Shown here one piece after another: positions 24,966 through 35,322 of a stretch of DNA of 41,930 bases. The stretch lies in NCBI GenBank assembly GCA_024691565.1, contig JAILNN010000095.1, positions 1 to 41,930 of the forward strand, read 5' to 3'. The stretch's first letter is position 1. Each line of letters begins with the position of its first letter. A program made the translations under genes and the position numbers. This stretch comes from Lachnospiraceae bacterium. GTDB taxonomy: Bacteria > Bacillota > Clostridia > Lachnospirales > Lachnospiraceae. The notes beneath the pieces are model-generated. The model saw only the letters and a list, made by a program, of their open reading frames with translations, was not told the origin of the DNA and searched no databases.

Positions 24966-27900
24966 ATGATATTTAACAGTATGAATATGACTAAGAATAT
25001 ATATAAATATTTTAAAAATAAGGGTTTTATGGTAGTATTAGCCCTTTTTTTAGTGTGCAGTCTTGTTTGTGGAGATTTGGATATTGTTAAGATTAATGCA
25101 GAGAGCGCTGATGAGTCTGATTTATCTCAGATTTCTAATCCTATTGTTGTTGAAGATTCTACGACTCGCTCTGGACAAAGAACAACTTATTCGATTATTA
25201 CCTTTGGCTCATATCCTCAGAGTGAGGTTTTGTCGGATGATGAGGAATACAGTAAATTAGAAAATGCGACTGATTGGGATTCTGCAAATGTTACAACTAT
25301 TGATGGTGTTAAATATAAGAGAATTACAAAGAGTGATGCCAGAAGAGTAGATTGGCAAGTTATGGATCGTTTTAGTGGAGATGGTGTATGTTCTTATAAT
25401 TGGGAGGATAGTACCAGTTGGCACTACTTTAGGTTTGAGCCTATTAAATGGAGGGTTCTAGAAAAGAGTGATGATGAATTATTATGTTTATCTGAACTTG
25501 GATTGGATACATATGATTATTGGGATAGTACTGATAATAATAATAATTCTGGTTCTAGGGTATATGAAAAAACAGAGTGGCTTACATCCTTGATAAGATA
25601 TTTTTTAAACTCTTATGATGTTGAAAATGGTTTTCTTGATACTGCATTTAGTGATGATGAGCAAAATGCTATTGTTGGAAATTTAGTTGATGAGGGAGTA
25701 TATGATAAGATAGTGCTTCCTGATTTTGATATGATTTATAGTGGTTCTAAGTCTTTAAGTTACGGTTTTTGTTCTTCTGCAGATGCTATGGATGATGCTC
25801 GATTGTGTAATGCATCAGATTATGGAAGAGCAATGGGGATTGTAGTACGTAATTCAAAGGATTATGTTAATTGTTGTCGGTGGCAAACCTCTGAGAGAAT
25901 AAATGGTAATCAGTATATGGGATATGTAGATTTCGATGGTAAAGTTATTGATAAGTATAATTCTGATTATAGCACTCTTGGTTGTGGAATAAGGCCTATT
26001 ATTCAAATTGATACAACAAAGGATAATATTGAAGAGTTAATTGATTATTCTTATCAATGTGATACAACTACTCAGATAGAAAAACAAATATTGGAGTACT
26101 ATTCAAAAGTTGAAAGTGAAAAAGATTTTTTTTATTTGGGAAATAAAAGGGTTTGCGGTTCTTATTATGTAGAGGATACTTGTTTTCGTTATGTGAATTT
26201 TGGTTCGTTTCCAAAGACTGAAATTAAAGAGGATAATGCGATTTATGGTACTCTTAGTTCAGAAGATGCCTCATGGAGTAATAATGAAATAGAAATTGAT
26301 GGTGAAAAATATCTTAGATTGACTAAAGATGAGGTTAATGTGTTTGATAGTGGTGGTAGTCATTGGTACTCATATTACGATTGGAGTGCATCTGATGCGG
26401 AGTATAGATATATTAAATATGAGCCGATTAAGTGGTGTGTGGTCGCTGTCGAAGATGGAAAGGCATTGCTCTTATCGGACGAATGTATATACAATTGGGG
26501 GATTACTGGAGATACAAGTACATCCGCAAAGTGGTCGGTTTCGTGTCTTAGATCTTACTTAAATGGATATACTAAAGATTATAATACTAAAGAAATTGAT
26601 TTTAGTAATAATTCATTTGTTGGTAAAGCTTTTAGTGAGGATGAAAAAGACATAATTGTAGGTGGAACTATAGATAATGATAAATATGGATTACCATCAA
26701 AAGATATGGTCCTAATTCCATGTAAAGATGAGATAGAGGATTATTCTGGTGCAACTAGTGGTGAGTTATATAATACTGATAATACTGATTATAGTTATAT
26801 ACTCGGATCTGTCAAATGTTTTGATAAGGTATATTGTCCAATCAGATCAACTTCGAATAGTATTGAGGTGGATGATCCTTTTTATGGTAACTTTACTCCG
26901 AGTATTGATGCTATGTGTGTCAGAGTTTGTGTTTGTGTTAATGTTTCTGATACGGAAAAACTATCGGATGTAATGACATATGAGGGATTATATAATCCGA
27001 CATTTGGAATGTTAGGTGCTAATGATGAATATCCTGTTGAAGATATTTCTGGAGAAGGATCTACATCGACACCAACAGCAACGGCAGTATCGACAATAAA
27101 ACCAACAACGACACCAACAGCAAAGCCTACAGTAACACCTACGGTGAGCCCAACAGCTTCTGTTTTGCCGACGGCTGAGGTAGTAAGTAGTGCGTCCCCA
27201 GTGCCTACTGAAGAAGTAGATATAAGTGAGAGTAGTTCTCCAGTTCCTAATGATGATGAGTCGGAGGTTACAGGTTCTCCTGATAATACTGATGGACCAA
27301 GTGTTTCTAGTAGTCCGAGTAAAGATGGTGATTTAAGTACGGAAAGTCCTGAAGATGATTTAAGTACTGAAAGTCCGACGAGTTCATTGAGCCCAGCTAG
27401 CTCTGCAAGTCCTAGTCCAACTAGCTCTGTAAGTCCTAGTCCAACTAGCTCTGTAAGTCCTAGTAATACTAGCTCTGCAAGTTCTACGCCGGCTAGTTCA
27501 TCAATTTCTAGTACAGCTTCAAGTGTGAGCTCTGGAGGTGCTTCTACTGCGAGTGATACTGATGAAACAATTATTTATAAAGGAATTAAATATAGGATTA
27601 AAGGTAATAAGGTTGTTGTTTGTGGAATTTCTAAGAAGATGGTAAGTGTTAGAATTCCTGAAAAGATTAAGTATAATAAAAAGTCCTATAAGGTTACAGA
27701 AGTTTCTGCAAATGCATTTAAGGGAAATAGATTTATTTGCAATGTGCGAGTTGGCGATAATGTAACTAAAATTAATGAATGTGCTTTTATGAAATGCAAG
27801 AAGTTACAAAATATAATTATTGGTAAAAGTATAGTAAATATTGGTACTAAGGCTTTTGCAAATGATAAGAAATTAGTTTTTGTTAAGATTACAAGTAAAA

Positions 27901-28016
27901 GATTAAAGAAGGTTAAAAAAGGAGCTTTTGATGGAATTAGTTCAAAGGTTACTTTTAGAGTTCCGACTTCTAAGTTAAGAGCCTATCAGGTGATTATTAA
28001 GAATAGTAAGAGATAA
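24966..28016 (+). CDS. Secreted surface protein: two DUF6273-like modules, Ser/Thr/Pro linker, C-terminal LRR_5 module
   Basis: N-terminal hydrophobic signal; repeated pattern ITFGSYPQSE...FEPIKWRVLE...LLCLSELGLDTYDYW...FSDDEQNAIV and VNFGSFPKTE...YEPIKWCVVA...ALLLSDECIYNWG...FSEDEKDIIV; C-term VTEVSANAFKGNRFICNVRVGDNVTKINECAFMKCKKL. Confidence 0.8.
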   Translation: MIFNSMNMTKNIYKYFKNKGFMVVLALFLVCSLVCGDLDIVKINAESADESDLSQISNPIVVEDSTTRSGQRTTYSIITFGSYPQSEVLSDDEEYSKLENATDWDSANVTTIDGVKYKRITKSDARRVDWQVMDRFSGDGVCSYNWEDSTSWHYFRFEPIKWRVLEKSDDELLCLSELGLDTYDYWDSTDNNNNSGSRVYEKTEWLTSLIRYFLNSYDVENGFLDTAFSDDEQNAIVGNLVDEGVYDKIVLPDFDMIYSGSKSLSYGFCSSADAMDDARLCNASDYGRAMGIVVRNSKDYVNCCRWQTSERINGNQYMGYVDFDGKVIDKYNSDYSTLGCGIRPIIQIDTTKDNIEELIDYSYQCDTTTQIEKQILEYYSKVESEKDFFYLGNKRVCGSYYVEDTCFRYVNFGSFPKTEIKEDNAIYGTLSSEDASWSNNEIEIDGEKYLRLTKDEVNVFDSGGSHWYSYYDWSASDAEYRYIKYEPIKWCVVAVEDGKALLLSDECIYNWGITGDTSTSAKWSVSCLRSYLNGYTKDYNTKEIDFSNNSFVGKAFSEDEKDIIVGGTIDNDKYGLPSKDMVLIPCKDEIEDYSGATSGELYNTDNTDYSYILGSVKCFDKVYCPIRSTSNSIEVDDPFYGNFTPSIDAMCVRVCVCVNVSDTEKLSDVMTYEGLYNPTFGMLGANDEYPVEDISGEGSTSTPTATAVSTIKPTTTPTAKPTVTPTVSPTASVLPTAEVVSSASPVPTEEVDISESSSPVPNDDESEVTGSPDNTDGPSVSSSPSKDGDLSTESPEDDLSTESPTSSLSPASSASPSPTSSVSPSPTSSVSPSNTSSASSTPASSSISSTASSVSSGGASTASDTDETIIYKGIKYRIKGNKVVVCGISKKMVSVRIPEKIKYNKKSYKVTEVSANAFKGNRFICNVRVGDNVTKINECAFMKCKKLQNIIIGKSIVNIGTKAFANDKKLVFVKITSKRLKKVKKGAFDGISSKVTFRVPTSKLRAYQVIIKNSKR
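27393..27488 (+). repeat. Four 24-bp in-frame tandem repeats (PTSSVSPS-like) in the surface-protein linker
   Basis: Units of ccaactagctctgtaagtcctagt at 27393, 27417, 27441, 27465; the middle two are identical. Confidence 0.85.
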
Positions 28017-28073
28017 GCTTGTATATTTTTTGTATAGGAGATACTGCATTGTGTTTTTAGATTTGGCAGTTTA

Positions 28074-29798
28074 GTGATTATGAATAAACAGAGTTTAACT
28101 AATAATACAATTCTAAAAGAAAAATATATAATTGAAAATTGCATTGGTATGGGTGGTTTTGGAATTACCTATAAGGTTCGTGATATAGGCTCTGAAAAGC
28201 TATATGCTATTAAGGAGTATTATCCTACGGATTTTGCTTATAGGGATGATGATAATTGCCTTACGGTTGTTTCTGATAAGGAGGTTTATTTTCAGAAAGA
28301 GAAGGAGAGATGCATTCAAGAAGCTAAGGTACTTAGTGAGCTTAGTTATTTAGACGGTATTGTTGAATTTGTTGAGTGTTTTGAAGAAAATAATACAGTC
28401 TATCTTGTTATGCAATTTATTGATGGAATTACCCTGAATGAGTATCTTAAATATAATGGGACTCTTTCTTATAGAGAGATTGTTTTGTTGCTTAAACCTA
28501 TTTTGACATCACTTGCGAGGATGCATAAAAGGGGATATGTCCATAGAGATATTAGTCCTGATAATATTATGATTGGAACTGATAATAAGTTTTATTTAAT
28601 TGATTTTGGTGCTGCATGGGTTGATTCTAATCGTTTTGAAAGTGATGAAGATTATACTAAATCGCAGACTGTTATCTTGAAGAATGGATATGCTCCACCT
28701 GAGCAATATATAAAAAATGGTAATACTGGCACGTGGAGTGATGTATATGCGATTTGTGCTTTGATTTATAAGAGTGTTTGTGGTGTTCGTCCTGTTGAAT
28801 CTATTGCTAGACTTCAAGGAGCTGAGTTGAGTGATTTGGATTCTTTGGAAAAGAAAGACGACGGTGAAGAAAAAATCATTAAATGGCAAAAAGACGTTAT
28901 ACTTAAAGGTCTTAGTCTTAATGCTAATGAAAGATATAGAGATGCTGGGGAACTTTTAGATGCTCTTTTAGTTGAACCGGTAGTAAGGAAAAAGGAGAGT
29001 ACTGGTAGTATCCCTTCAGGTGATGGATTTTCATATAACATAAGGAATATTACTGGGGAAGAAGTAGATAATTTAAAGGATGATAAGAATTCGTCTTCTG
29101 GAAAGAAGATAATTATTATTATTGGAGTTATTGTTTTAGTTATTATTATTGGTATTTTGGCCCTGGTTTTTAGTGATAAATTTAAGGGTGGAACTAGTAG
29201 TAATACACAAAATAATCTTGAAAGTGAACAACCTTTATTGAGCGGAAGTGATAGTTCTAGTTTTGAGAATAGTTCTGGAGATGATAGCTCTTCTAGTGAT
29301 GAGAATACTTCAAGTGAAGAAAATACATCTAGTGAGAGTTTACCTAATGAGAGTGATTCTCCAGAGGTGGTTGATGAAACTGTAACTATGGTTTCTCTTA
29401 AGAATAAAAGTCTTTCTAGTGCTAAGAAAAAAATCAAGGCGCTTGATAACAAGATTAAGGTTAAGATTAAAAGAAGCTACAATAATAAATATAAAAAGGG
29501 AAGAGTTATTAAACAAAGTGTTGTTCCAAATACGACCTTCAATAAGGGTAGTATTAAGAGTATGATTTTATGGGTTAGTAAGGGTAAGAAACCTGAAAAA
29601 TCAAATACATCAAGTGGAAGTACAACCACATATGATTCGAGTTCTTCGTCTGGTAGTTCAAATAGTAATTCAACCACTAGTAATTCTTCTTCAAGTAGTC
29701 AAAGTTCTGGATCTTCTGGTAGTGGAAGTTCTGAGAATAGTGATTCAAATGACAGTGGTTCTAATAAGAATTCAAATTATTCTGATTTTACATTTTGA
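28074..29798 (+). CDS. Transmembrane Ser/Thr protein kinase with one PASTA domain and a Ser/Asn-rich tail
   Basis: Gly loop GMGGFG, AIKEYYP, HRDISPDNIMI, LIDFGAAW, APPEQY; TM KKIIIIIGVIVLVIIIGILALVF; PASTA-like TMVSLKNKSLSSAKKKIK...GRVIKQSVVPNTTFNKGS. Start may be 28080. Confidence 0.9.
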   Translation: MIMNKQSLTNNTILKEKYIIENCIGMGGFGITYKVRDIGSEKLYAIKEYYPTDFAYRDDDNCLTVVSDKEVYFQKEKERCIQEAKVLSELSYLDGIVEFVECFEENNTVYLVMQFIDGITLNEYLKYNGTLSYREIVLLLKPILTSLARMHKRGYVHRDISPDNIMIGTDNKFYLIDFGAAWVDSNRFESDEDYTKSQTVILKNGYAPPEQYIKNGNTGTWSDVYAICALIYKSVCGVRPVESIARLQGAELSDLDSLEKKDDGEEKIIKWQKDVILKGLSLNANERYRDAGELLDALLVEPVVRKKESTGSIPSGDGFSYNIRNITGEEVDNLKDDKNSSSGKKIIIIIGVIVLVIIIGILALVFSDKFKGGTSSNTQNNLESEQPLLSGSDSSSFENSSGDDSSSSDENTSSEENTSSESLPNESDSPEVVDETVTMVSLKNKSLSSAKKKIKALDNKIKVKIKRSYNNKYKKGRVIKQSVVPNTTFNKGSIKSMILWVSKGKKPEKSNTSSGSTTTYDSSSSSGSSNSNSTTSNSSSSSQSSGSSGSGSSENSDSNDSGSNKNSNYSDFTF

Positions 29799-29826
29799 TT
29801 TGTTTTTATACTTTGATATAAATAAT

Positions 29827-29860
29827 AAAAGGACAACCATGGTTATTGGCTGTCCTTTTT
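29827..29860. terminator. Bidirectional terminator between convergent kinase and FHA-like genes
   Basis: AAAAGGACAACC...GGCTGTCCTTTTT stem with one mismatch; A tract 5' and T tract 3'. Confidence 0.8.
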
Positions 29861-29896
29861 AATATAAATTCTATGAGGGAACAAATTTAGTTTTTT

Positions 29897-30382
29897 TTAC
29901 CAAGTAAAATCTTCGTTACAGAGTGCCACGAATATGTATTTATTTGAGTCGACAGTGATAATTGCTCTGTCATTTAATGGTGATGATTTTGTTATTGAAT
30001 CATCATCTATTGTGACATTTCTTTTATTTGGATTTAAGATAAATCCTTTTGTTATTGAGTAGGTAATTGTGATTTGTCGATTCTCTGATGATGATTTAAG
30101 GGAATCTTTATCGTAGTTAATCTTACCTATGGTATTTCTTCCTTCATATAGGTTGATGCATTGCCCAGCATTTTCTCCTGAGATGGATGTTATCCAACCT
30201 ACAGTTTTTCTTTTATTTAAGGTGTCGTAGAAGTTTCCTTCAGATACAACAGTTTCACTTTCAGAATAGCCTTTAAGGATTTCTTTTTCAGAAATTCCTG
30301 CACTTATCATTGCGCAATGTGGACATTGTTCAAATTTATCAAAGTCATAGTAATGGCCATTTGGACATTTAATTAGATTCAT
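29897..30382 (-). CDS. Zinc-ribbon plus degenerate FHA-like domain protein
   Basis: CPNGHYYDFDKFEQCPHC ribbon; GWITSISGENAGQCINLYEGRNTIGK resembles an FHA start. RBS gaggagg on the minus strand. Confidence 0.7.
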   Translation of the reverse strand: MNLIKCPNGHYYDFDKFEQCPHCAMISAGISEKEILKGYSESETVVSEGNFYDTLNKRKTVGWITSISGENAGQCINLYEGRNTIGKINYDKDSLKSSSENRQITITYSITKGFILNPNKRNVTIDDDSITKSSPLNDRAIITVDSNKYIFVALCNEDFTW

Positions 30383-30417
30383 TTTTTGCCTCCTCTTTTT
30401 GTTATATTTTAATATAA

Positions 30418-31593
30418 TTAACCTAATTTGAAAACAACACTTTTATCACCAAATGATATGGTGGTGTCTGGCTCTAAAATATAACGCTCGTTTTTAACAA
30501 GACGGTTTTCACCATTAATGAAGGTACCGTTTGTTGAATCATCAATTATTTCATAATGATCGAGAGAAGAGTTATATAAAATTTTACAATGTATCTTACT
30601 TACCTTTGGAAGGTTTACAATAAAGTCTGCTACGTTTATATCGCGACCGATTATTATTTCTATGTCTGACTTAAAGTTTATATTTACACCTGTATATGGA
30701 CCGCTGATGCCTGTTATTGAAGCGCGTGACCGAGGTGCTTTATAAGTCATCTTTACTATTTCTGAACTTGAAAGCGGTTCAAATTTAGTTTCTTGATTTG
30801 TAGTAGAATGTTTTACTTCATTCTTTGCATCTGTAGCTTTGAGATTTGAGCTATCTGATATGTTTATCTTTTCATTAGCCTGACTTTCAAAAAGTGATTT
30901 CAGACTGTCTTTATATTGTCTACTAACAGGAACTTGGAAGGCACCCATTTCAACAGTTGTGGTTCCGATAGATGTGATTTTATCATAAGAAATTAAAAAG
31001 CTTTGGTGACATCTAATGAAACCATATGGCTTTAGAGCAGCTTCGAGAGCGGAAAGCTTCTCGTAGTATTCAATATCTTTATTTTGGGTATGAACAATAA
31101 CTTTTCGGACGTTACTTTCAATATAAATAATGTCCTGAATTGGAATTCTTACATCTTCATTCCTTTTATGGATATCTAAATATATAGTTTCAGAAAGTAG
31201 CTTCTTTAAATACATTTTAATTACAGATTCTAAAGCAGTTCTTGTGACTGGTTTTAAGAGATTTGCAAATGCATTGTATGTATATCCATATGAAAAGTTG
31301 TCGGCAGAAGATGAGATGAAAATCATATCTGTATCTAGTTGATTGTTATTTATCAAACGAGCAACTTCGATTCCGTTTTCATCATCTGAAAAGATGTCAA
31401 TTAACATTAAATCAACATCGAATTCATCTTCCTCGATTTCATCGAGAACTTCTGTGTAATCATCATAAATAATTATTTCTTTTTGTATGTAGCGAAATGT
31501 TTTGGAATCAAAAAGATTTAGAATGTCTTTTTTGTAATCTTCATTATTCTTACAAAGACCGATTTTAAAAGTAGTATCGTTCATAGCTTTCAA
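30418..31593 (-). CDS. Response regulator with REC, LytTR DNA-binding and C-terminal FHA domains
   Basis: REC: DLMLIDIF, FISSSAD, LLKPV; LytTR: IIYIESNVRKVIVHT...FIRCHQSFLISYDKI...VPVSRQY; FHA: EIIIGRDINVADFIV...VSKIHCKI...STNGTFING. Confidence 0.88.
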   Translation of the reverse strand: MKAMNDTTFKIGLCKNNEDYKKDILNLFDSKTFRYIQKEIIIYDDYTEVLDEIEEDEFDVDLMLIDIFSDDENGIEVARLINNNQLDTDMIFISSSADNFSYGYTYNAFANLLKPVTRTALESVIKMYLKKLLSETIYLDIHKRNEDVRIPIQDIIYIESNVRKVIVHTQNKDIEYYEKLSALEAALKPYGFIRCHQSFLISYDKITSIGTTTVEMGAFQVPVSRQYKDSLKSLFESQANEKINISDSSNLKATDAKNEVKHSTTNQETKFEPLSSSEIVKMTYKAPRSRASITGISGPYTGVNINFKSDIEIIIGRDINVADFIVNLPKVSKIHCKILYNSSLDHYEIIDDSTNGTFINGENRLVKNERYILEPDTTISFGDKSVVFKLG

Positions 31594-31806
31594 TTATCCC
31601 CTGTTAAATTTAATATGTAATATTACTTAATCGTTTACAGACTGATTTTATTACATATAAGATAGGCTTGTCAAATTCATAAATGCTTAAAAATCGCTAT
31701 ATGTTAAAGTTGGTATGTTAATTGTAAAAAATAGCAGAAGTAGTAAAGTGCCTATTTTATGTATTTATTATGTACTTATATAGTAGAAATTTTTTTTGAA
31801 ATTTTG

Positions 31807-31835
31807 TTGACAAACGTGCGGTTCGGTAATATACT
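31807..31835 (+). promoter_or_regulatory. Promoter of the str (rpsL) operon, TTGACA-N17-TATACT
   Basis: TTGACA 31807-31812, TATACT 31830-31835, about 108 nt upstream of the rpsL ATG. Confidence 0.75.
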
Positions 31836-31943
31836 ATCGGAGTGTGCGTTTTTTGATGGTACATTTATGCCTTATTTTAGGGCATTCTAGTAGCTTTAAG
31901 AAATGCATAAAAAACAAATTTAAATGCAAGGAGGTGAAAATTA

Positions 31944-32357
31944 ATGCCAACATTTAACCAATTAGTAAGAAAAGGTAGAAAGTCTTCAACAAAGAAGTCT
32001 AATTCTCCAGCTTTACAGTACACTTACAATTCTTTAAATAAGAGAACAGTTAACATGTCTTCTCCACAGAAGCGTGGTGTTTGTACTGCAGTTCGTACTG
32101 CTACACCTAAGAAGCCTAACTCAGCTCTTCGTAAGACAGCCAGAGTTCGTCTTTCAAACGGTATCGAGGTTACAACTTATATCCCTGGTGAGGGACATAA
32201 CCTTCAGGAGCACTCAGTTGTTCTTATCCGTGGTGGTAGAGTAAAGGACCTTCCTGGTACAAGATATCATATTATTCGTGGTACTCTTGATACAGCAGGA
32301 GTTCAGAACAGAAAACAGGCTCGTTCCAAGTATGGAGCTAAGAGACCTAAGAAGTAA
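31944..32357 (+). CDS. rpsL: 30S ribosomal protein S12
   Basis: [48 protein letters not shown]. Confidence 0.99.
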   Translation: MPTFNQLVRKGRKSSTKKSNSPALQYTYNSLNKRTVNMSSPQKRGVCTAVRTATPKKPNSALRKTARVRLSNGIEVTTYIPGEGHNLQEHSVVLIRGGRVKDLPGTRYHIIRGTLDTAGVQNRKQARSKYGAKRPKK

Positions 32358-32402
32358 TTTTAGGACTTTCGTATGGAAGAAAACTTACATTGATTGGTGA
32401 GT

Positions 32403-32438
32403 GCCGGATTAATTTTTGCTTATTAAAATAATCCCGGC
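32403..32438 (+). promoter_or_regulatory. Stem-loop in the rpsL-rpsG intercistronic region
   Basis: GCCGGATTAATTTTT...AAAATAATCCCGGC in a 140-nt spacer; an analogous E. coli region is bound by S7. Confidence 0.5.
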
Positions 32439-32497
32439 GCGAAACACTTACAAAGTGAGTACCGATGAATTAATAATTTATTAAGGAGGGAAGAGAC

Positions 32498-32968
32498 GTG
32501 CCACGTAAGGGACATATACAGAAGAGAGATGTTCTTGCAGATCCAGTTTACAATAGCAAGGTTGTTACTAAGCTTGTAAACAACATCATGCTTGATGGTA
32601 AGAAGGGTGTTGCACAGAAGATCGTTTATGGTGCTTTCGAAGAGGTTGCTGAGAAGAGTGGTAAGGATGCTCTTGAAGTATTCGAAGAGGCAATGAATAA
32701 TCTTATGCCTGAGCTTGAAGTTAAGGCTAGACGTATCGGTGGAGCTACATATCAGGTACCTATCGAAGTAAGACCTGACAGACGTCAGGCGTTAGCTCTT
32801 AGATGGCTCACTGTATTCGCAAGAAGCAGAACTGAGAAGAACATGAAAGATAGACTTGCTAATGAGATTCTTGATGCTTCAAATAATACAGGTGCAGCTG
32901 TTAAGCGTAAGGAAGAAATGCACAGAATGGCTGACGCTAATAAGGCTTTTGCTCATTATCGTTGGTAA
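32498..32968 (+). CDS. rpsG: 30S ribosomal protein S7
   Basis: [28 protein letters not shown]...AFAHYRW; GTG start with aaggagg RBS. Confidence 0.99.
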   Translation: MPRKGHIQKRDVLADPVYNSKVVTKLVNNIMLDGKKGVAQKIVYGAFEEVAEKSGKDALEVFEEAMNNLMPELEVKARRIGGATYQVPIEVRPDRRQALALRWLTVFARSRTEKNMKDRLANEILDASNNTGAAVKRKEEMHRMADANKAFAHYRW

Positions 32969-33051
32969 TTATATAGCTTATTTTCTATATAATCAGCTAT
33001 GCAATAATAACAATTATTATAATTTTGAATTTATAGAAGGAGGATAAATCC

Positions 33052-35166
33052 TTGGCTGGAAGAGAATATCCACTTGATAGAACCAGAAATATCGGTATCA
33101 TGGCGCATATTGATGCAGGTAAGACAACTCTTACAGAGCGTATCTTATACTATACCGGTGTTAACTATAAGATTGGTGAGACTCATGACGGTGCTTCAAC
33201 AATGGACTGGATGGAGCAGGAAAAGGAAAGAGGTATCACCATTACATCTGCAGCTACAACTTGCCACTGGACACTTCAGGATCATCACAAGGTTAAGCCA
33301 GGTGCTTTAGAGCATCGTATCAACATTATCGATACTCCTGGCCACGTTGACTTCACAGTTGAAGTTGAGCGTTCACTTCGTGTACTTGATGGTGCAGTAG
33401 GTGTATTTGATGCTAAGGCAGGTGTTGAGCCACAGTCTGAGAATGTTTGGCGTCAGGCTGACACATATCATGTACCACGTATGGCTTTCATTAATAAGAT
33501 GGATAAAATGGGTGCTGATTTCTTCATGTCAGTTCAGACAATTATTGATAGACTTGGTAAGAATGCTATCCCAGTACAGATTCCTATTGGTAAGGAAGAT
33601 GATTTCAAAGGTCTTATCGATCTTTTCGAAATGGAAGCATATATTTACAATGATGACAAGGGTGAGGATATCACCATTGGAGAAATTCCTGATGACTATA
33701 AAGATTTAGCTCAGGAGTGGAGAGATAATCTCCTTGAGAAGGTTTGTGAATTAGACGATGACCTTCTTGAAAAATACCTTGAAGGTGAGGAGCCTACAGT
33801 TGATGAACTTAAAGCTGCTCTTCGTACAGGTACAATCGCAAGTGAGGCAGTTCCTGTTTATTGTGGTTCTGCTTATAAGAATAAAGGTGTTCAGAAGCTT
33901 CTTGATGGTATCATCGAATTCATGCCAGCACCTACAGATATCCCTGATATCAACGGTGTTGATGAAGATGGAAACGAAATCGTTCGTCATTCTTCAGATG
34001 ATGAGCCTTTCTCAGCTCTTGCATTTAAGATTATGGCTGACCCATTCGTTGGTAAGCTTGCATTCTTCAGAGTTTACTCTGGTGTATGTAACTCAGGTTC
34101 ATACGTTCTTAATGCTACAAAGGGTAAGAAGGAAAGAGTTGGTCGTATCCTTCAGATGCACGCTAATAAGAGATCTGAGCTTGATAAAGTATATTCAGGA
34201 GATATCGCAGCTGCTGTTGGATTTAAGTTCACAACAACTGGTGATACAATCTGTGATGAGAAGAGCCCAGTTATCTTAGAGTCTATGGAATTCCCTGAGC
34301 CAGTTATCGAGCTCGCTATCGAGCCTGATTCAAAGGATGCTCAGAGTAAGCTTGGTGAAGCACTTCAGAAGCTTGCAGAAGAAGATCCTACATTTAGAGT
34401 ACATACTGATGAGGATTCAGGACAGACAATTATCGCCGGAATGGGTGAGCTTCATCTTGATATCATCGTAGATCGTCTTCTTCGTGAATTTAAGGTACAG
34501 GCTAAGGTTGGTGACCCACAGGTTGCTTACAGAGAGACATTTACAAAGCCTGTTGACGTTGATTCTAAGTATGCTAAGCAGTCTGGTGGACGTGGTCAGT
34601 ACGGACACTGTAAGGTTAAGTTTGAACCAATGGATCCTAATGGTGAAGAGACATTCAAGTTCGAGTCAACTGTAGTTGGTGGTAACATTCCTAAGGAATA
34701 TATCCCAGCAGTTGGTGAGGGTATTGAAGAGGCATCACAGGCTGGTATCCTTGGTGGATTCCCTGTTCTTGGTGTTCATGCTACAGTTTATGATGGATCA
34801 TACCATGAAGTAGACTCATCTGAAATGGCATTCCACATCGCTGGTTCTATGGCATTTAAGGATGCTATGAAGAAGGCTGATCCAGTTCTTCTTGAACCTA
34901 TCATGCGTGTCGAGATTACTATGCCTGAGGAGTACATGGGAGACGTTATCGGTGACGTTAACTCTCGTCGTGGACGTATCGAAGGTATGGAAGATATCCC
35001 TAGTGGAAAGATGGTTAAGGCTTTCGTACCACTTGCAGAGATGTTTGGATACGCTACTGACCTTCGTTCTAAGACACAGGGTCGTGGAAACTACTCAATG
35101 TTCTTTAATAACTATGAGAAGGTTCCAAAGAACGTTATGGAAAAGGTTCTTTCACAGAAAGCTTAA
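33052..35166 (+). CDS. fusA: Elongation factor G
   Basis: [43 protein letters not shown] start with agaaggagg RBS. Confidence 0.99.
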   Translation: MAGREYPLDRTRNIGIMAHIDAGKTTLTERILYYTGVNYKIGETHDGASTMDWMEQEKERGITITSAATTCHWTLQDHHKVKPGALEHRINIIDTPGHVDFTVEVERSLRVLDGAVGVFDAKAGVEPQSENVWRQADTYHVPRMAFINKMDKMGADFFMSVQTIIDRLGKNAIPVQIPIGKEDDFKGLIDLFEMEAYIYNDDKGEDITIGEIPDDYKDLAQEWRDNLLEKVCELDDDLLEKYLEGEEPTVDELKAALRTGTIASEAVPVYCGSAYKNKGVQKLLDGIIEFMPAPTDIPDINGVDEDGNEIVRHSSDDEPFSALAFKIMADPFVGKLAFFRVYSGVCNSGSYVLNATKGKKERVGRILQMHANKRSELDKVYSGDIAAAVGFKFTTTGDTICDEKSPVILESMEFPEPVIELAIEPDSKDAQSKLGEALQKLAEEDPTFRVHTDEDSGQTIIAGMGELHLDIIVDRLLREFKVQAKVGDPQVAYRETFTKPVDVDSKYAKQSGGRGQYGHCKVKFEPMDPNGEETFKFESTVVGGNIPKEYIPAVGEGIEEASQAGILGGFPVLGVHATVYDGSYHEVDSSEMAFHIAGSMAFKDAMKKADPVLLEPIMRVEITMPEEYMGDVIGDVNSRRGRIEGMEDIPSGKMVKAFVPLAEMFGYATDLRSKTQGRGNYSMFFNNYEKVPKNVMEKVLSQKA

Positions 35167-35322
35167 TTTTTTGAGAAACACCTTATTATTTAGCGTTTAG
35201 TTATAATATTTATAAAAAAATTACTTGAAAAATAATGTTGCGTAGAATATAATACTTTCATGTGCGACAAATGAAAAATATTCCGGTAAAACCGGTTTAA
35301 AATTTAAGGAGGAATTTTTAAA

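Noticed and set aside
33074-35200. Numerous ORFs in alternative frames of fusA and tuf
   Set aside because: Shadows of highly conserved housekeeping genes.
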